NCBI RefSeq assembly: GCF_009931695.1
Contig: NZ_CP048000.1
Span: forward strand, 1,329,001-1,393,000
Direction of reading: 5' to 3'
DNA from: Anaerocolumna sedimenticola
GTDB lineage: Bacteria; Bacillota; Clostridia; Lachnospirales; Lachnospiraceae
Length of the DNA stretch: 64,000 nucleotides
Shown here: one piece after another, positions 17,208 through 26,832 of the stretch
Layout of the letters: each line of letters begins with the position of its first letter
Position numbering within the stretch: the stretch's first letter is position 1
Translations under genes and position numbers: made by a program
Notes under the pieces: model-generated
The model's input: the letters and a program-made list of their open reading frames with translations, nothing else
What the model was told of the DNA's origin: nothing
The model's database searches: none

Positions 17208-18026
17208 ATGCATATCACTATTACAGGCAATCTAGGAAGCGGAAAATCTACAATATGTAAGATATTAGAGGATAAATATGGATTTGAGATTTATTCTACC
17301 GGTAAAGTGCAGCGTGAAATTGCGAAAGAGATGAATATCACTACTCTTGAAATGAATCAATTAATGTGTAGTGACCGTAAATACGATACCATGATCGATG
17401 ATGCAACAGCCAGAATTTCAAGAGAAAACAGAGATAAAAATATTATATTTGATTCCAGGCTGGCCTGGCATTTTGTGGAACAATCTTTTAAAGTATTTTT
17501 ATCAGTAAGCCTTAATGTTGCAGCAGAGCGGGTAAAAAACGATGACCGTGGAAATGTGGAAAAGTATTCAAGCATAGCGGAAGCTAAGGAAATGCTCGCG
17601 GCAAGAGCAGAGACGGAAGATAAGCGTTATAAAGATATGTATCATTTAAATTATTTTGATTTTTCCAATTATAATTTGGTAATAGATAGTACATGCTGTA
17701 CACCCGAAAAAATTGCATCAATTATTATGCAGGAAGCAAAGAAATTTGAAGCGACTATGAAAGAAAAAGGCGCATTTGAATCCGGCAATCAGGGAATTAA
17801 CAGAATTCTCATATCACCTAAAAGATTATATCCACATCCGGTTTTAAGTGAGGAATTAAATAATTTAAAAGGAATGATAGATGAATATGCGAAATTGAGC
17901 GACTATATTGAAACCACTATACCGGTAAGTAAAAACGGAGATGAATATATGATACTGGATGGACTTGACCAGGTAAAAGCAGCTGCAGCAGCTGAAGTAC
18001 CTTTTATACCTGTTATTATAAATTAA
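17208..18026 (+). CDS. Cytidylate kinase-like protein with C-terminal ParB-like segment
   Basis: A 272-aa protein. Residues 1-185 form a P-loop kinase: Walker A GNLGSGKST at 7-15, IIFDSRLAWHF, and an Arg-rich lid near AARAETEDKRYKDMY, as in cytidylate kinase-like proteins. Residues 205-272 look like the N-terminal half of a ParB/sulfiredoxin-type fold: ILISPKRLYPHPV, an IPVSKNGDEYMILDGLDQVKAA stretch resembling the ParB GHHRxxAA region, then EVPFIPVII. The combination is unusual. The start is secure (GGGAGG before ATG 17208). The cellular role is unknown. Confidence 0.78.
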   Translation: MHITITGNLGSGKSTICKILEDKYGFEIYSTGKVQREIAKEMNITTLEMNQLMCSDRKYDTMIDDATARISRENRDKNIIFDSRLAWHFVEQSFKVFLSVSLNVAAERVKNDDRGNVEKYSSIAEAKEMLAARAETEDKRYKDMYHLNYFDFSNYNLVIDSTCCTPEKIASIIMQEAKKFEATMKEKGAFESGNQGINRILISPKRLYPHPVLSEELNNLKGMIDEYAKLSDYIETTIPVSKNGDEYMILDGLDQVKAAAAAEVPFIPVIIN

Positions 18027-18038
18027 TTTATATTTTTA

Positions 18039-18213
18039 TCATTTTTTGTTTCGTTCAGGTTTCGTTCCTATATTATTTTTTGCGTATAATATTTGTCCGG
18101 GTTGAACATTCCCTTATTTCTCGGATTATTTGTATTCAAACTCATATACATGGAACTTTCTAATAATTTTGGTAACCCATTCTTTTGAAATCCTTGCAGT
18201 AATCACCTAACAT
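18039..18213 (-). pseudogene. Possible broken small CDS (about 58 codons, two frameshifts)
   Basis: Reading minus from ATG 18213 gives MLGDYCKDFKRMG. Restoring one G to a GGG run continues in frame with LPKLLESSMYMSLN then TNNPRNKGMFNPDKYYTQK, and one more A in an A6 run gives an end of KPERNKK and a stop at 18039. The composition looks coding, and the defects match the homopolymer losses seen elsewhere in the window. No clear ribosome site is seen at this ATG, so the start is uncertain. I do not recognise the family. Confidence 0.3.
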
Positions 18214-18241
18214 ACATTTAATAATTTTACAGATAATACTC

Positions 18242-18282
18242 ACAGAGAGTAATTACAACTTATGTAATTACTCTCTGTTTTT
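18242..18282 (+). terminator. Perfect 15-bp stem terminator
   Basis: ACAGAGAGTAATTAC pairs perfectly with GTAATTACTCTCTGT, followed by TTTTT. It ends plus-strand transcripts before the YtvI-like gene. Confidence 0.85.
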
Positions 18283-18368
18283 AACTTTATTGAAAAAACA
18301 TTGGAAAGGAATTTCCGCAGAAAAGAGCAATTATAAATAAAAAATTAAATTAATGAAGGGAGGATTCT

Positions 18369-19430
18369 ATGATTAACATAAATAATAAAATAAAATTATT
18401 ATATGTTATAATAGCAGCAATTATTGGAGTATATATCGGTTTTGAATATATTCTTCCCCTTTTTATTCCGTTTGTACTGGCATATTTTATAGCATGGATA
18501 CTTTTACCCGTGGTGAGATTCTTAAATCGTAAGATTCATATGCCAAAACTGATTGGTGGAGTCCTGTCTTTAAGTTTATTAGGATCTGCTGTAGTCTGGA
18601 CTTTATGCAAATTGTGCGGTCTGTTCTTACAGCAGTTAACTATATTGTTGCGTAATGTGCCTATTTATTTGTCCATATTGGGTGGTCATGTAGATACATT
18701 TTGTGATGGGTGTGACGAATTTTTCGGAATTCAGCTCGGGACCATGAGGAGTTATTTTTACAGCAGTATGGATGGAATGTTAGGTATAGTAAAAACCAAA
18801 ATCATGCCGGTTATAACTTCCCAAAGTTTAAACATAATGATTGGTTTAGCAGGAATTGCCGGCATTTTATTAATAGTATTAGTCTCAATCCTGTTATTTA
18901 TTAAGGATGAAGAGCAGTATGGAAGCAGTTTTCGCAGCTCGGTCTTTTATCCGGATATTCATCTTGTTACCAGTAAATTATCTGAAATGGGTGTCGCTTA
19001 CTTAAGAACCCAGGCTATCATGATGCTATTAATTGCTGTATTATGTACGGTGGGATTATTACTGATAAATAACAAATATGCCTTAATTATCGGAATCGGA
19101 ATCGGTATATTTGACGCTTTCCCAATACTGGGCAGCGGACTTATTCTTGTGCCTTGGGGTATCATATCGTTATTTAATCATGATCTTTATTCCGCGGCTG
19201 TTCTTCTAACACTGTATCTAGGCTGTCAGTTAATCAGGCAGTTCTTAGAACCTAAATTATTAGGTAACCGTATTGGAATAAAACCAATTTATACATTAAT
19301 GTCCATGTATATTGGATTGAAAATATTCGGAATTGCAGGTTTTATCCTTGGGCCTTTAGGATTAGTGATTATAATAACAATAGTGGGTGAATACAAGCAG
19401 CGGCTGAATTTTTGCAAAAATAACGGATAA
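18369..19430 (+). CDS. AI-2E/YtvI-family membrane protein, probable sporulation permease
   Basis: A 353-aa polytopic protein of the AI-2 exporter/YtvI superfamily. There are two hydrophobic N-terminal segments, a central soluble stretch, and five or six C-terminal membrane helices, with the family signature region containing IGIGIFDAFPILGSG then LVPWGI and a closing GIAGFILGPLGLVI. Length and architecture fit the sporulation protein YtvI of endospore formers. Its exact transport role is not established. GGGAGG precedes the ATG. Confidence 0.82.
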   Translation: MININNKIKLLYVIIAAIIGVYIGFEYILPLFIPFVLAYFIAWILLPVVRFLNRKIHMPKLIGGVLSLSLLGSAVVWTLCKLCGLFLQQLTILLRNVPIYLSILGGHVDTFCDGCDEFFGIQLGTMRSYFYSSMDGMLGIVKTKIMPVITSQSLNIMIGLAGIAGILLIVLVSILLFIKDEEQYGSSFRSSVFYPDIHLVTSKLSEMGVAYLRTQAIMMLLIAVLCTVGLLLINNKYALIIGIGIGIFDAFPILGSGLILVPWGIISLFNHDLYSAAVLLTLYLGCQLIRQFLEPKLLGNRIGIKPIYTLMSMYIGLKIFGIAGFILGPLGLVIIITIVGEYKQRLNFCKNNG

Positions 19431-19442
19431 TTGGAAAATTAC

Positions 19443-19471
19443 TTGACAAAATATTTGATGTAGCATAGAAT
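19443..19471 (+). promoter_or_regulatory. Sigma-A promoter for the proS T-box transcript
   Basis: TTGACA at 19443-19448, 17-bp spacer and TAGAAT at 19466-19471. Confidence 0.82.
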
Positions 19472-19486
19472 CTTCAGTATAATAGC

Positions 19487-19703
19487 GATGATAAGGAATA
19501 GTATATAAAAATTATCCTCCCAGAGAGAGAATTTAAGCGGTGAGAGATTCTCAGGATAATTTTATAGAACCTACCTTGGAGCACTGTATGAAAATACAGC
19601 GTAAAACCGGCGTTAACGGGCGAAAAGAGAACTGCAGATGCAGTTAATTAGGGTGGTACCGCCGAGGTCTTTCGGTCCCTTGTGGATGAAGGGCTTTTTT
19701 TAT
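19487..19703 (+). ncRNA. T-box leader, proline specificity
   Basis: A tRNA-sensing leader upstream of proS. The specifier loop reads GAACCTACC, giving codon CCT (Pro) at 19570-19572, which matches the downstream enzyme. The T-box core AGGGTGGTACCGC lies near 19650, followed by a terminator (TCCCTT/AAGGG plus seven T, ending near 19700). Uncharged tRNA-Pro should stabilise the antiterminator and switch on proS. Confidence 0.94.
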
Positions 19704-19805
19704 TTCCCGAAAATAAAGTGAGGAGAATTTCTGGCACTTAGCTAAACGGGAAAAATTTAGCCGTCATCAATTCAATTTCCTAAATTATCGAAAGGAGAAA
19801 GCGTT

Positions 19806-21239
19806 ATGGCTAAGGAAAAGAAGTTAGTAGAGGCAATCACCTCCATGGAAGAGGATTTTGCGCAGTGGTATACGGATGTTGTTAAAAAAGCGGAATTAAT
19901 TGATTACTCCAGTGTAAGGGGATGTATGATTTTAAGACCCAATGGTTATGCAATTTGGGAAAATATTCAGAAAGAACTGGATCGGAGATTTAAAGAAACC
20001 GGTGTTGAAAACGTATATATGCCCATGTTTATACCGGAAAGTCTTTTACAGAAAGAAAAAGATCACGTGGAAGGATTCGCACCGGAAGTTGCATGGGTAA
20101 CCCATGGCGGATTGGAACCTTTACAGGAGAGATTATGTGTTAGGCCTACTTCAGAGACCTTATTCTGTGATTTTTATTCCAATATTGTACAGTCCTACAG
20201 GGATCTGCCTAAATTATATAATCAATGGTGCTCCGTCGTTCGTTGGGAGAAAACCACGAGGCCTTTCCTGCGTTCGGTAGAATTTTTATGGCAGGAGGGT
20301 CATACCATACATGCTACTGCAGAAGAAGCGGAAGAGAGAACGATCCTGATGCTTAATGTTTACGCAGATTTTTGTGAACAGATATTAGCTATCCCTATGG
20401 TTAAGGGAAAGAAAACGGATAAAGAAAAATTTGCAGGAGCAAAGGCAACCTATACAATAGAAGCATTAATGCACGATGGAAAGGCACTTCAATCCGGTAC
20501 CAGCCATAATTTCGGCGATGGATTTGCCCATGCATTTGATATCCAATATACGGATAAAGATAATAAACTCCAATATGCTCACCAGACTTCCTGGGGTATG
20601 ACAACCCGTTTAATCGGTGCCATCATTATGGTACATGGAGATGACAGCGGTTTAGTCCTGCCTCCCAGAATTGCACCTACCCAGGTTATGATTATCCCTA
20701 TTGCACAGCATAAAGAGGGTGTTCTTGAAAAAGCAGCCGAACTGAAAGAAAAGCTTGGCGGCTTCCGTGTAAAGGTTGATGATTCTGATAAGAGTCCGGG
20801 CTGGAAGTTCAGTGAACAGGAAATGCGTGGCATACCAATCCGTATCGAAATCGGACCGAAAGATATTGAAGCAAATCAGGCGGTCATTGTACGCCGTGAT
20901 ACAAGGGAAAAGATGGTTGCCTCCTTGGACGATTTAGACAAAACCGTGGGTGAAGTTTTAGAAACCATGCAGATCGAAATGCTAGAACGAGCAAGAAAAC
21001 ACCGTGATTCCCATACGACCAGCGCATCTGATTTTGAAGACTTTAAAGATGCCATAGCGAATAAACCGGGATTTGTAAAAGCTATGTGGTGCGGTGACAG
21101 AGCTTGTGAAGATACAATCAAAGAACAAACCGGTGCAACCAGTCGTTGTATGCCATTTGAACAGGAACATATTGCAGATACCTGTGTATGTTGCGGTAAA
21201 AAAGCAAAATCCATGGTCTACTGGGGCAAAGCTTATTAA
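19806..21239 (+). CDS. proS: Prolyl-tRNA synthetase, short archaeal/eukaryal-type
   Basis: Charges tRNA-Pro with proline. The length of 477 aa without the bacterial editing insertion marks the archaeal/eukaryal-like class (ProS type 3). Class II core motifs are present: [17 protein letters not shown] (motif 1), the [14 protein letters not shown] substrate loop, and [23 protein letters not shown] (motif 2, in two segments). The C-terminal region has four Cys near 430-470 (CGDRAC and CVCCG), as in zinc-binding ProS tails. It starts at ATG 19806 behind AAAGGAG. Controlled by the T-box upstream. Confidence 0.96.
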   Translation: MAKEKKLVEAITSMEEDFAQWYTDVVKKAELIDYSSVRGCMILRPNGYAIWENIQKELDRRFKETGVENVYMPMFIPESLLQKEKDHVEGFAPEVAWVTHGGLEPLQERLCVRPTSETLFCDFYSNIVQSYRDLPKLYNQWCSVVRWEKTTRPFLRSVEFLWQEGHTIHATAEEAEERTILMLNVYADFCEQILAIPMVKGKKTDKEKFAGAKATYTIEALMHDGKALQSGTSHNFGDGFAHAFDIQYTDKDNKLQYAHQTSWGMTTRLIGAIIMVHGDDSGLVLPPRIAPTQVMIIPIAQHKEGVLEKAAELKEKLGGFRVKVDDSDKSPGWKFSEQEMRGIPIRIEIGPKDIEANQAVIVRRDTREKMVASLDDLDKTVGEVLETMQIEMLERARKHRDSHTTSASDFEDFKDAIANKPGFVKAMWCGDRACEDTIKEQTGATSRCMPFEQEHIADTCVCCGKKAKSMVYWGKAY

Positions 21240-21253
21240 AAGACTGTTCCTTA

Positions 21254-21350
21254 AAGAGGAGCTGATGCAAAATTTTAAGGTATAAACTTGAGAGAATGTA
21301 GCTCTCACAAGGTTAGAAACTTAAAACTTTGTAGCAGCTCTTTTTCATAG
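21254..21350 (+). terminator. Terminator of proS
   Basis: Very long imperfect stem: AGAGGAGCTG and AATTTTAAG pair with CTTAAAACTT and AGCAGCTCT, capped by a smaller GAGAG/CTCTC hairpin and followed by TTTTTC. The rest of the gap to surE (to 21585) holds no gene; a fragment near 21391 (GGAGTACGC...AAAGGCAGAT) resembles part of the composite repeat at 9003. Confidence 0.75.
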
Positions 21351-21585
21351 GAAATACTTTCGAAATCTTCTACGATATAAAAAGAACGGACTGCGGAGTA
21401 CGCACAATACGAAAGGCAGATATAGATTACAAAACCTTTTACCTTGCAGATGTATTAAATTTTGCAGATTATCATATACTGGAAGTATTCTTTTGAGTGA
21501 AATTGGTTTAACTTGATAGGAATATGAACGGCAGCTTCTTTCAACAGATTTAATGTCGCAGCAGGCGGCGAAATGCGAGGTAGAT

Positions 21586-22335
21586 ATGAAAATACTATTA
21601 ACTAACGATGATGGTGTATTTGCGGAAGGAATTACTAATCTGGCAAAAATAGTAAGTGAAATAGGTGAAGTTATAGTGGCGGCGCCCAGCAGACAGAGAA
21701 GCGCTGTATCCCATGGTATTACGGTACATGAACCTTTGGTGGTGAAAGAAGTTTCCTATCCGGTTCCTGTAAGCAAAGCCTACAGTGTAAGCGGTAATCC
21801 CGCCGATTGCGTAAGGGTTGCATTGGAGGATTTACTGGAGGAGAAGCCGGATTTGTTAATTTCGGGAATCAATGCCGGTCCGAATTTCGGACAGGATGTT
21901 ATCTATTCAGGAACCGTATCCGGTGCGATAGAGGGGATGTTTTATCAGGTTCCGTCCATTGCATTTTCTCTGGACGGATTGTCTTATGAAATCTGTTACC
22001 ATACGATTAATACAATTATAGAGAATTTTATGAAAAATAATAAAGATTCTAAAACCATATGGAATGTGAATATCCCATCCTGCCCGTTAGAGAGATATAA
22101 AGGGATAACCAGGGCTCCTTTATCTGGACATTCCCAATATCCGTTTCGTTTTAAAAAGTATTCGGCTAAGGAGAAGGAGTGGTATTATTTCCCTATAGCA
22201 GAGGCAGTGGGAGTCTTAGAACCTAATACGGACGTGGATTTGGTAAAACAAGGTTATGTTGCCATAACACCTCTTACTATTAATTTTGAGAACAAATCAC
22301 AAAATGCAACCATCTCCATTGAATCTATGGAATAA
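21586..22335 (+). CDS. surE: 5'/3'-nucleotidase SurE
   Basis: Metal-dependent phosphatase acting on nucleoside monophosphates and related substrates. It begins MKILLTNDDGVFAEGI with the metal-binding NDDG motif at 7-10, then APSRQRSAVSHGIT, SGNPADCVRVALEDLL and LISGINAGPNFGQDVIYSGTV (two adjacent segments), all standard SurE features. The 249-aa length is normal. ATG 21586 was preferred over a start 33 bases upstream because GCGAGGTAGAT gives suitable ribosome-site spacing. It stands alone. Confidence 0.95.
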   Translation: MKILLTNDDGVFAEGITNLAKIVSEIGEVIVAAPSRQRSAVSHGITVHEPLVVKEVSYPVPVSKAYSVSGNPADCVRVALEDLLEEKPDLLISGINAGPNFGQDVIYSGTVSGAIEGMFYQVPSIAFSLDGLSYEICYHTINTIIENFMKNNKDSKTIWNVNIPSCPLERYKGITRAPLSGHSQYPFRFKKYSAKEKEWYYFPIAEAVGVLEPNTDVDLVKQGYVAITPLTINFENKSQNATISIESME

Positions 22336-22342
22336 TACTTAA

Positions 22343-23167
22343 TTATTTATTGCGGTTATCCCGATTGGCAAATGCTTTAGGTGAAACGCTGCACCTTTCT
22401 TTAAAGCAGTTTGAAAAATAATGTTCGTCAGAAAAATTCAATTGAAAAGCAATCTGTTTGATGGAAATATTCGTATTGGTGAGCAGCAGCTTTGCAGTCT
22501 CTATTTTCTGTTCCAGGATATATTCGTAAGGAGTTTTTAAAAATTCCTTTTTAAATATTCTGTTTAATTGGGAAGGGGATAAGCAGGCTGTTTCTGCCAA
22601 CATGTTTATGGAGAATTTTTCATATATATTTGTGTCAATATATTCTTTTATTTTATATGCGGTAGCATTTTTAACAATTGGTTTATCATACAAATACATG
22701 CTGATTCGGGAGATGATTTCATGATAAATGAGAGAGCATTTCTGAAATGTAATAGCAGTCCCAACCTCTTTGTCTTCACAGACCGTGAGAAATTTCTGAA
22801 ATAAATCCAGCAAATCCAAACCCTTAATTAATAAAACGCCCTCCAGATGATAAGTATTAATCAGCAGGTCACATAATGGACCGTGAATATTCATCCAGAT
22901 TTTTTTCCATGGATTATTAGAACTGGAGTAATAGCGGTGGTGGTGTCCCCTGGGAAGAATATAGATATCCCCTTTAGAGGGATAAATGACCTGATTGTCC
23001 ATATGTACGGTCCCCTCACCCTCCATAATGTATTCAAGACAAAATATCCTGGAATTATCCCGATTAACATAATAATGAGGATCCGGATATGTAATTCCCG
23101 TCATTTCAACAATAAACTGGTTATTAATCCTGTTCTCATCATATAAAAAGCTTACTATGTGCTCCAT
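22343..23167 (-). CDS. AraC-family transcriptional regulator
   Basis: A 274-aa regulator. An N-terminal cupin-like sugar-sensing domain (about 20-130) includes MEGEGTVHMDNQVIYPSKGDIYILPRG (two adjacent strands) and a following HHH. The C-terminal double helix-turn-helix (about 170-270) contains LAETACLSPSQLNRIFKKEF, the second helix pair IKQIAFQLNFSDEHYFSNCF, and SPKAF. It is divergent from the GH2 glycosidase gene with 108 bp between, so it very likely controls that gene. GAGGAG precedes the ATG. Confidence 0.93.
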   Translation of the reverse strand: MEHIVSFLYDENRINNQFIVEMTGITYPDPHYYVNRDNSRIFCLEYIMEGEGTVHMDNQVIYPSKGDIYILPRGHHHRYYSSSNNPWKKIWMNIHGPLCDLLINTYHLEGVLLIKGLDLLDLFQKFLTVCEDKEVGTAITFQKCSLIYHEIISRISMYLYDKPIVKNATAYKIKEYIDTNIYEKFSINMLAETACLSPSQLNRIFKKEFLKTPYEYILEQKIETAKLLLTNTNISIKQIAFQLNFSDEHYFSNCFKERCSVSPKAFANRDNRNK

Positions 23168-23275
23168 TTGCTTGTACTCCTCACTTAATTGCAGGTAAAA
23201 TCCATGTTTTTATCTATAATATAGCAGTATAATACAAAAAGGTAAAATAGTAAATATAAAAAGGAGAATAGAGTC

Positions 23276-24991
23276 ATGCAGAATATACCAAGACCTGAAC
23301 ATCCATTTCCGCAAATGGAACGAAATAACTGGAAAAACTTAAACGGTGAATGGCAGTTTGAATTTGATTTCGGCAGCAGCGGGATCGATAGAAAATTTTA
23401 TGAAAAGAAAGAATTAAAAGATAAAATCATCGTTCCATTCTGCCCGGAAAGCGAGCTGAGCGGTATAAATTATAAGGATTTTATACCTGCGGTATGGTAT
23501 AAGAGATCGTTGGAAATTGCAGAGGAAGACTTAAAGGGAAAAATACTGCTTCATTTTGGTGCGGTGGATTATGAATGCCATGTTTATGTAAATGGTAAAG
23601 AAGCGGGTATACATAAGGGCGGTTATGCTTCTTTTCAATTTGATATCACGGACCTTTTAAGTATTGGAAGCAACGATATAACGGTTTATGCCAAAGACGA
23701 CACCAGATCGGGATTACAGCCCAAAGGGAAACAAAGCAGCGGTTATTATTCCTCAGGATGTGATTATACCAGGACAACCGGTATTTGGCAGACAGTATGG
23801 GTTGAATTTGTACCGGAGAAATACATTAAAACAGTAAAATATTATCCGAATATATCAGAAGGCCAGCTGTACATAACCGGAACTGTTGCCGGAAGCGGAA
23901 CTTTTAGGGCCGTTGCAAGTTATCAGGGCAAAAAGTGCGGAGAAATATCCGTACAAGCAGATAACGGTAATATCCAGGCAGTACTTAAACTTAATGAAAT
24001 ACATCTTTGGGAGTTAGGAGAAGGAAATCTTTATGATTTGGAGCTTAAGTTTGAACAGGATGTGGTTAAGAGTTATTTCGGCCTAAGAGAAATTAAATTA
24101 GAGAATATGAAGTTTTATCTTAACGGTAAATCCGTATTCCAACGGCTGGTGCTTGACCAAGGCTTTTATCCGGACGGAATTTATACCGCACCGAATGAAG
24201 AAACGTTAGTTCGTGATATCACGTTATCCATGGATATGGGCTTTAACGGAGCGCGCCTCCATGAGAAAGTATTTGAAGCAAGATTTTTATATCATTGTGA
24301 CAAAATGGGATATATGGTCTGGGGAGAACAGGCAAACTGGGGATTGGATATATCAGAACCAAGCGGTCTGTTTGCCTTTTTGCCGGAATGGCTTGAAATC
24401 GTAGAACGTGATTTTAACCATCCTTCCATTATAGGCTGGTGTCCTTTTAATGAAACCTGGGATAACAGAGGAAGGAAACAGATCGATGATATTTTAAGAA
24501 TTGTTTACCTTACAACAAAACAGCTGGATACAACCAGACCTTGTATTGACACCAGCGGTAACTTCCACGTTATTACAGATATTTATGATCTTCATAATTA
24601 CACTCAGGATCCGGAAAAATTTAAGGATTATTACGAAGATTTTAAAAACGGCGGCGAATTAAAGGACGACCATTTAAAAAGGCAGCAATATACACCGGGA
24701 CTTCCTGTATTTATCAGTGAATACGGCGGTATTAAATGGGATCCTGCCGCATCGGAAGAAAGCGGCTGGGGATATGGTGAAGCACCTAAAACAGAAGAAG
24801 AATTTTTAAGCCGTTACGAGGGATTAACAACGGCACTTTTAGAAAACCCCAATATATTTGCGTTCTGTTACACACAGCTATATGATGTAGAGCAGGAGGT
24901 AAACGGATTATATACTTATCATAGAAAAGCAAAATTTGATCCGGCAGTTATAAAAGCTATTAATACTAAGACGGCTGCAGTTGAGGTATAA
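23276..24991 (+). CDS. Glycoside hydrolase family 2 protein
   Basis: A 571-aa GH2 enzyme (beta-galactosidase/glucuronidase-like). The N-terminal sugar-binding jelly roll begins NLNGEWQFEFDF; an Ig-like middle domain follows from about 180; the TIM barrel follows from about 270. The acid/base Glu393 is in WCPFNETWD and the nucleophile Glu482 in FISEYGG. It is short for the family and lacks a signal peptide, so it probably acts on imported oligosaccharides or glycosides. The exact glycan cannot be told. The divergent AraC regulator points to substrate induction. Confidence 0.92.
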   Translation: MQNIPRPEHPFPQMERNNWKNLNGEWQFEFDFGSSGIDRKFYEKKELKDKIIVPFCPESELSGINYKDFIPAVWYKRSLEIAEEDLKGKILLHFGAVDYECHVYVNGKEAGIHKGGYASFQFDITDLLSIGSNDITVYAKDDTRSGLQPKGKQSSGYYSSGCDYTRTTGIWQTVWVEFVPEKYIKTVKYYPNISEGQLYITGTVAGSGTFRAVASYQGKKCGEISVQADNGNIQAVLKLNEIHLWELGEGNLYDLELKFEQDVVKSYFGLREIKLENMKFYLNGKSVFQRLVLDQGFYPDGIYTAPNEETLVRDITLSMDMGFNGARLHEKVFEARFLYHCDKMGYMVWGEQANWGLDISEPSGLFAFLPEWLEIVERDFNHPSIIGWCPFNETWDNRGRKQIDDILRIVYLTTKQLDTTRPCIDTSGNFHVITDIYDLHNYTQDPEKFKDYYEDFKNGGELKDDHLKRQQYTPGLPVFISEYGGIKWDPAASEESGWGYGEAPKTEEEFLSRYEGLTTALLENPNIFAFCYTQLYDVEQEVNGLYTYHRKAKFDPAVIKAINTKTAAVEV

Positions 24992-25048
24992 TTCTAGAAT
25001 ATTTATTAAATAAAAACTGTTTTTAATCTTATGAATTATTAATAACTT

Positions 25049-25111
25049 AAACCTGTAAAAGCTAAACAAGGATTCCATTTATATCACTGTTAAGCTTTTT
25101 ACAGGTTTTTT
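25049..25111 (+). terminator. Terminator of the GH2 gene
   Basis: AAACCTGTAAAAGCT pairs with AGCTTTTTACAGGTTT around a loop of about 30 bases, followed by a T-run. Confidence 0.85.
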
Positions 25112-25313
25112 GCTTTATGAACATAATGATCTTATTTTTTTGCAATCACACCTATATATTAATATAAAGAACAGAATATTTGGCTTATCCGGAAAAATGA
25201 TTGTTATACCGCAAAACTTCGGCTATAATATTACTTATCAGAAGTTGCTTTTTTCCGCTCTACATCTGATTATAAAAAACGGATTGTATATACAGAAAGG
25301 GTTTAGTGTTAAC

Positions 25314-26686
25314 ATGAAAATTGAACTGCCCCAAAAGGTGGACTATATTATAAATGAATTGATGAAAAACGGTTATGAAGCATATGCAGTCGGCGGATGC
25401 ATAAGAGATTCCATTCTCGGTAAAGAGCCTGAAGACTGGGATATTACTACTTCTGCCAAACCCCAGGAGGTAAAAAAAATATTCCGTAGAACCATAGATA
25501 CAGGTATTGTACATGGTACAGTTACGGTAATGTTAGAAAAGGAAGGTTATGAAGTCACCACTTACCGGATTGACGGAGAATACGAAGATAACCGCCGTCC
25601 CAAAACCGTAGAATTTACTGTAGATTTAATTGAAGATTTAAAAAGAAGGGACTTTACCATCAATGCAATGGCATATAATAAACAGAAAGGGCTGGTTGAT
25701 GTATTTAATGGACTTTCAGATCTTCAAAACGGAATTATACGCTGTGTAGGAAGTGCATCGGAGCGTTTTGACGAAGATGCCCTGCGTATCTTGCGGGCTA
25801 TCCGCTTTTCTGCCCAGCTGGGATTTGAAATAGAGAAAAAAACATTAGAAGCAGTTACTGCCAAAGCGGCGAATCTGGAAGCAATCAGTGCGGAGCGGAT
25901 CCGGGTAGAGCTTAATAAACTGATTATGTCACCTCATCCGGAGAAGTTAATAGATGCACAAAAGTCAGGAATTACAAAAGTGGTATTTCCGGAATTTGAT
26001 ACTATGATGAATACGGAGCAGAACAACCCCATCATATCCATTCAGTCGGGATTCATTCCATAAAAGCGGTAAAAGAAGCAGGAAACGTTGCTGATTCTTT
26101 TAACCAGAAAGAACTGTTGATTTTACGATGGACAATGTTACTTCATGATATAGAAAAGCCAAATTGCAAAACAACAGATCAAAAGGGCGATCATTTTTAC
26201 GGACATCCGGAGAAATCTGCAGAAACTGCCAGATTAATTCTTAGAAGATTAAAGTTTGATAATGAAACCATTGATATGGTATTCCGTTTAATTAAATGGC
26301 ATGATTATAAGTTTTCCCTTACACCGCAGGCTATGAGAAGGGCAGTTAATAAAATAGGTACGGATATATTTGAGTTACTGTTTGAAGTAAAAGCAGCGGA
26401 TACCCTTGCGCAGAATCCAAACACCTGGAAAGAAAAACTGGATAATTTAAACCAGGCAAAAATTATCTATCATGACATAAAATCCAATCAGGAATGCGTA
26501 AATCTAAAGATGTTAAAAATCAATGGTAAGGATTTAATCAGTATTGGTTTCAAACCTGGCAAGGAAATGGGAGAAATACTGAACCGGCTGTTGGAACAGG
26601 TTTTGGAAAATCCGAGCCTCAATGAAAAAGAAATATTATTAAAAATGGCTTTGCAATATAAACCGGCGAATACAGAAAAAGTCTGA
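25314..26686 (+). CDS. cca: CCA tRNA nucleotidyltransferase with HD domain (frameshifted as read)
   Basis: Adds or repairs the 3' CCA of tRNAs. The N-terminal polymerase head has GGCIRD and the EDWDITTSA catalytic pair; RRDFTINAMAY and GLSDLQNG follow. The frame breaks at 26027-26030: CCCC read as CCCCC gives NNPHHIHSVGIHS and continues into the C-terminal HD domain (TMLLHDIEKP, GHPEKSAETA, WHDYKF). The two halves together are full length (about 458 aa), so this is one gene with a one-base loss in a C-run, probably an assembly error. The start is MKIELPQK at 25314. Confidence 0.88.
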
Positions 26687-26832
26687 ATTAAAACTCCATA
26701 GGTATACAAAAAACCTCCAAATTTTATCATAAAATCCCTGCTATTCCTGTCATGAATTGGAATGGTTTATCATAGGATTAAAAGAGACACCCCTATGTAG
26801 CGGTGCAATAGTTTGGGTCAGGAGGCTTTCCT

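Noticed and set aside
25020..25313. Upstream extension of the CCA enzyme
   Set aside because: The frame is open to 25110 but overlaps the terminator region of the GH2 gene, and the family start MKIELPQK is at 25314.
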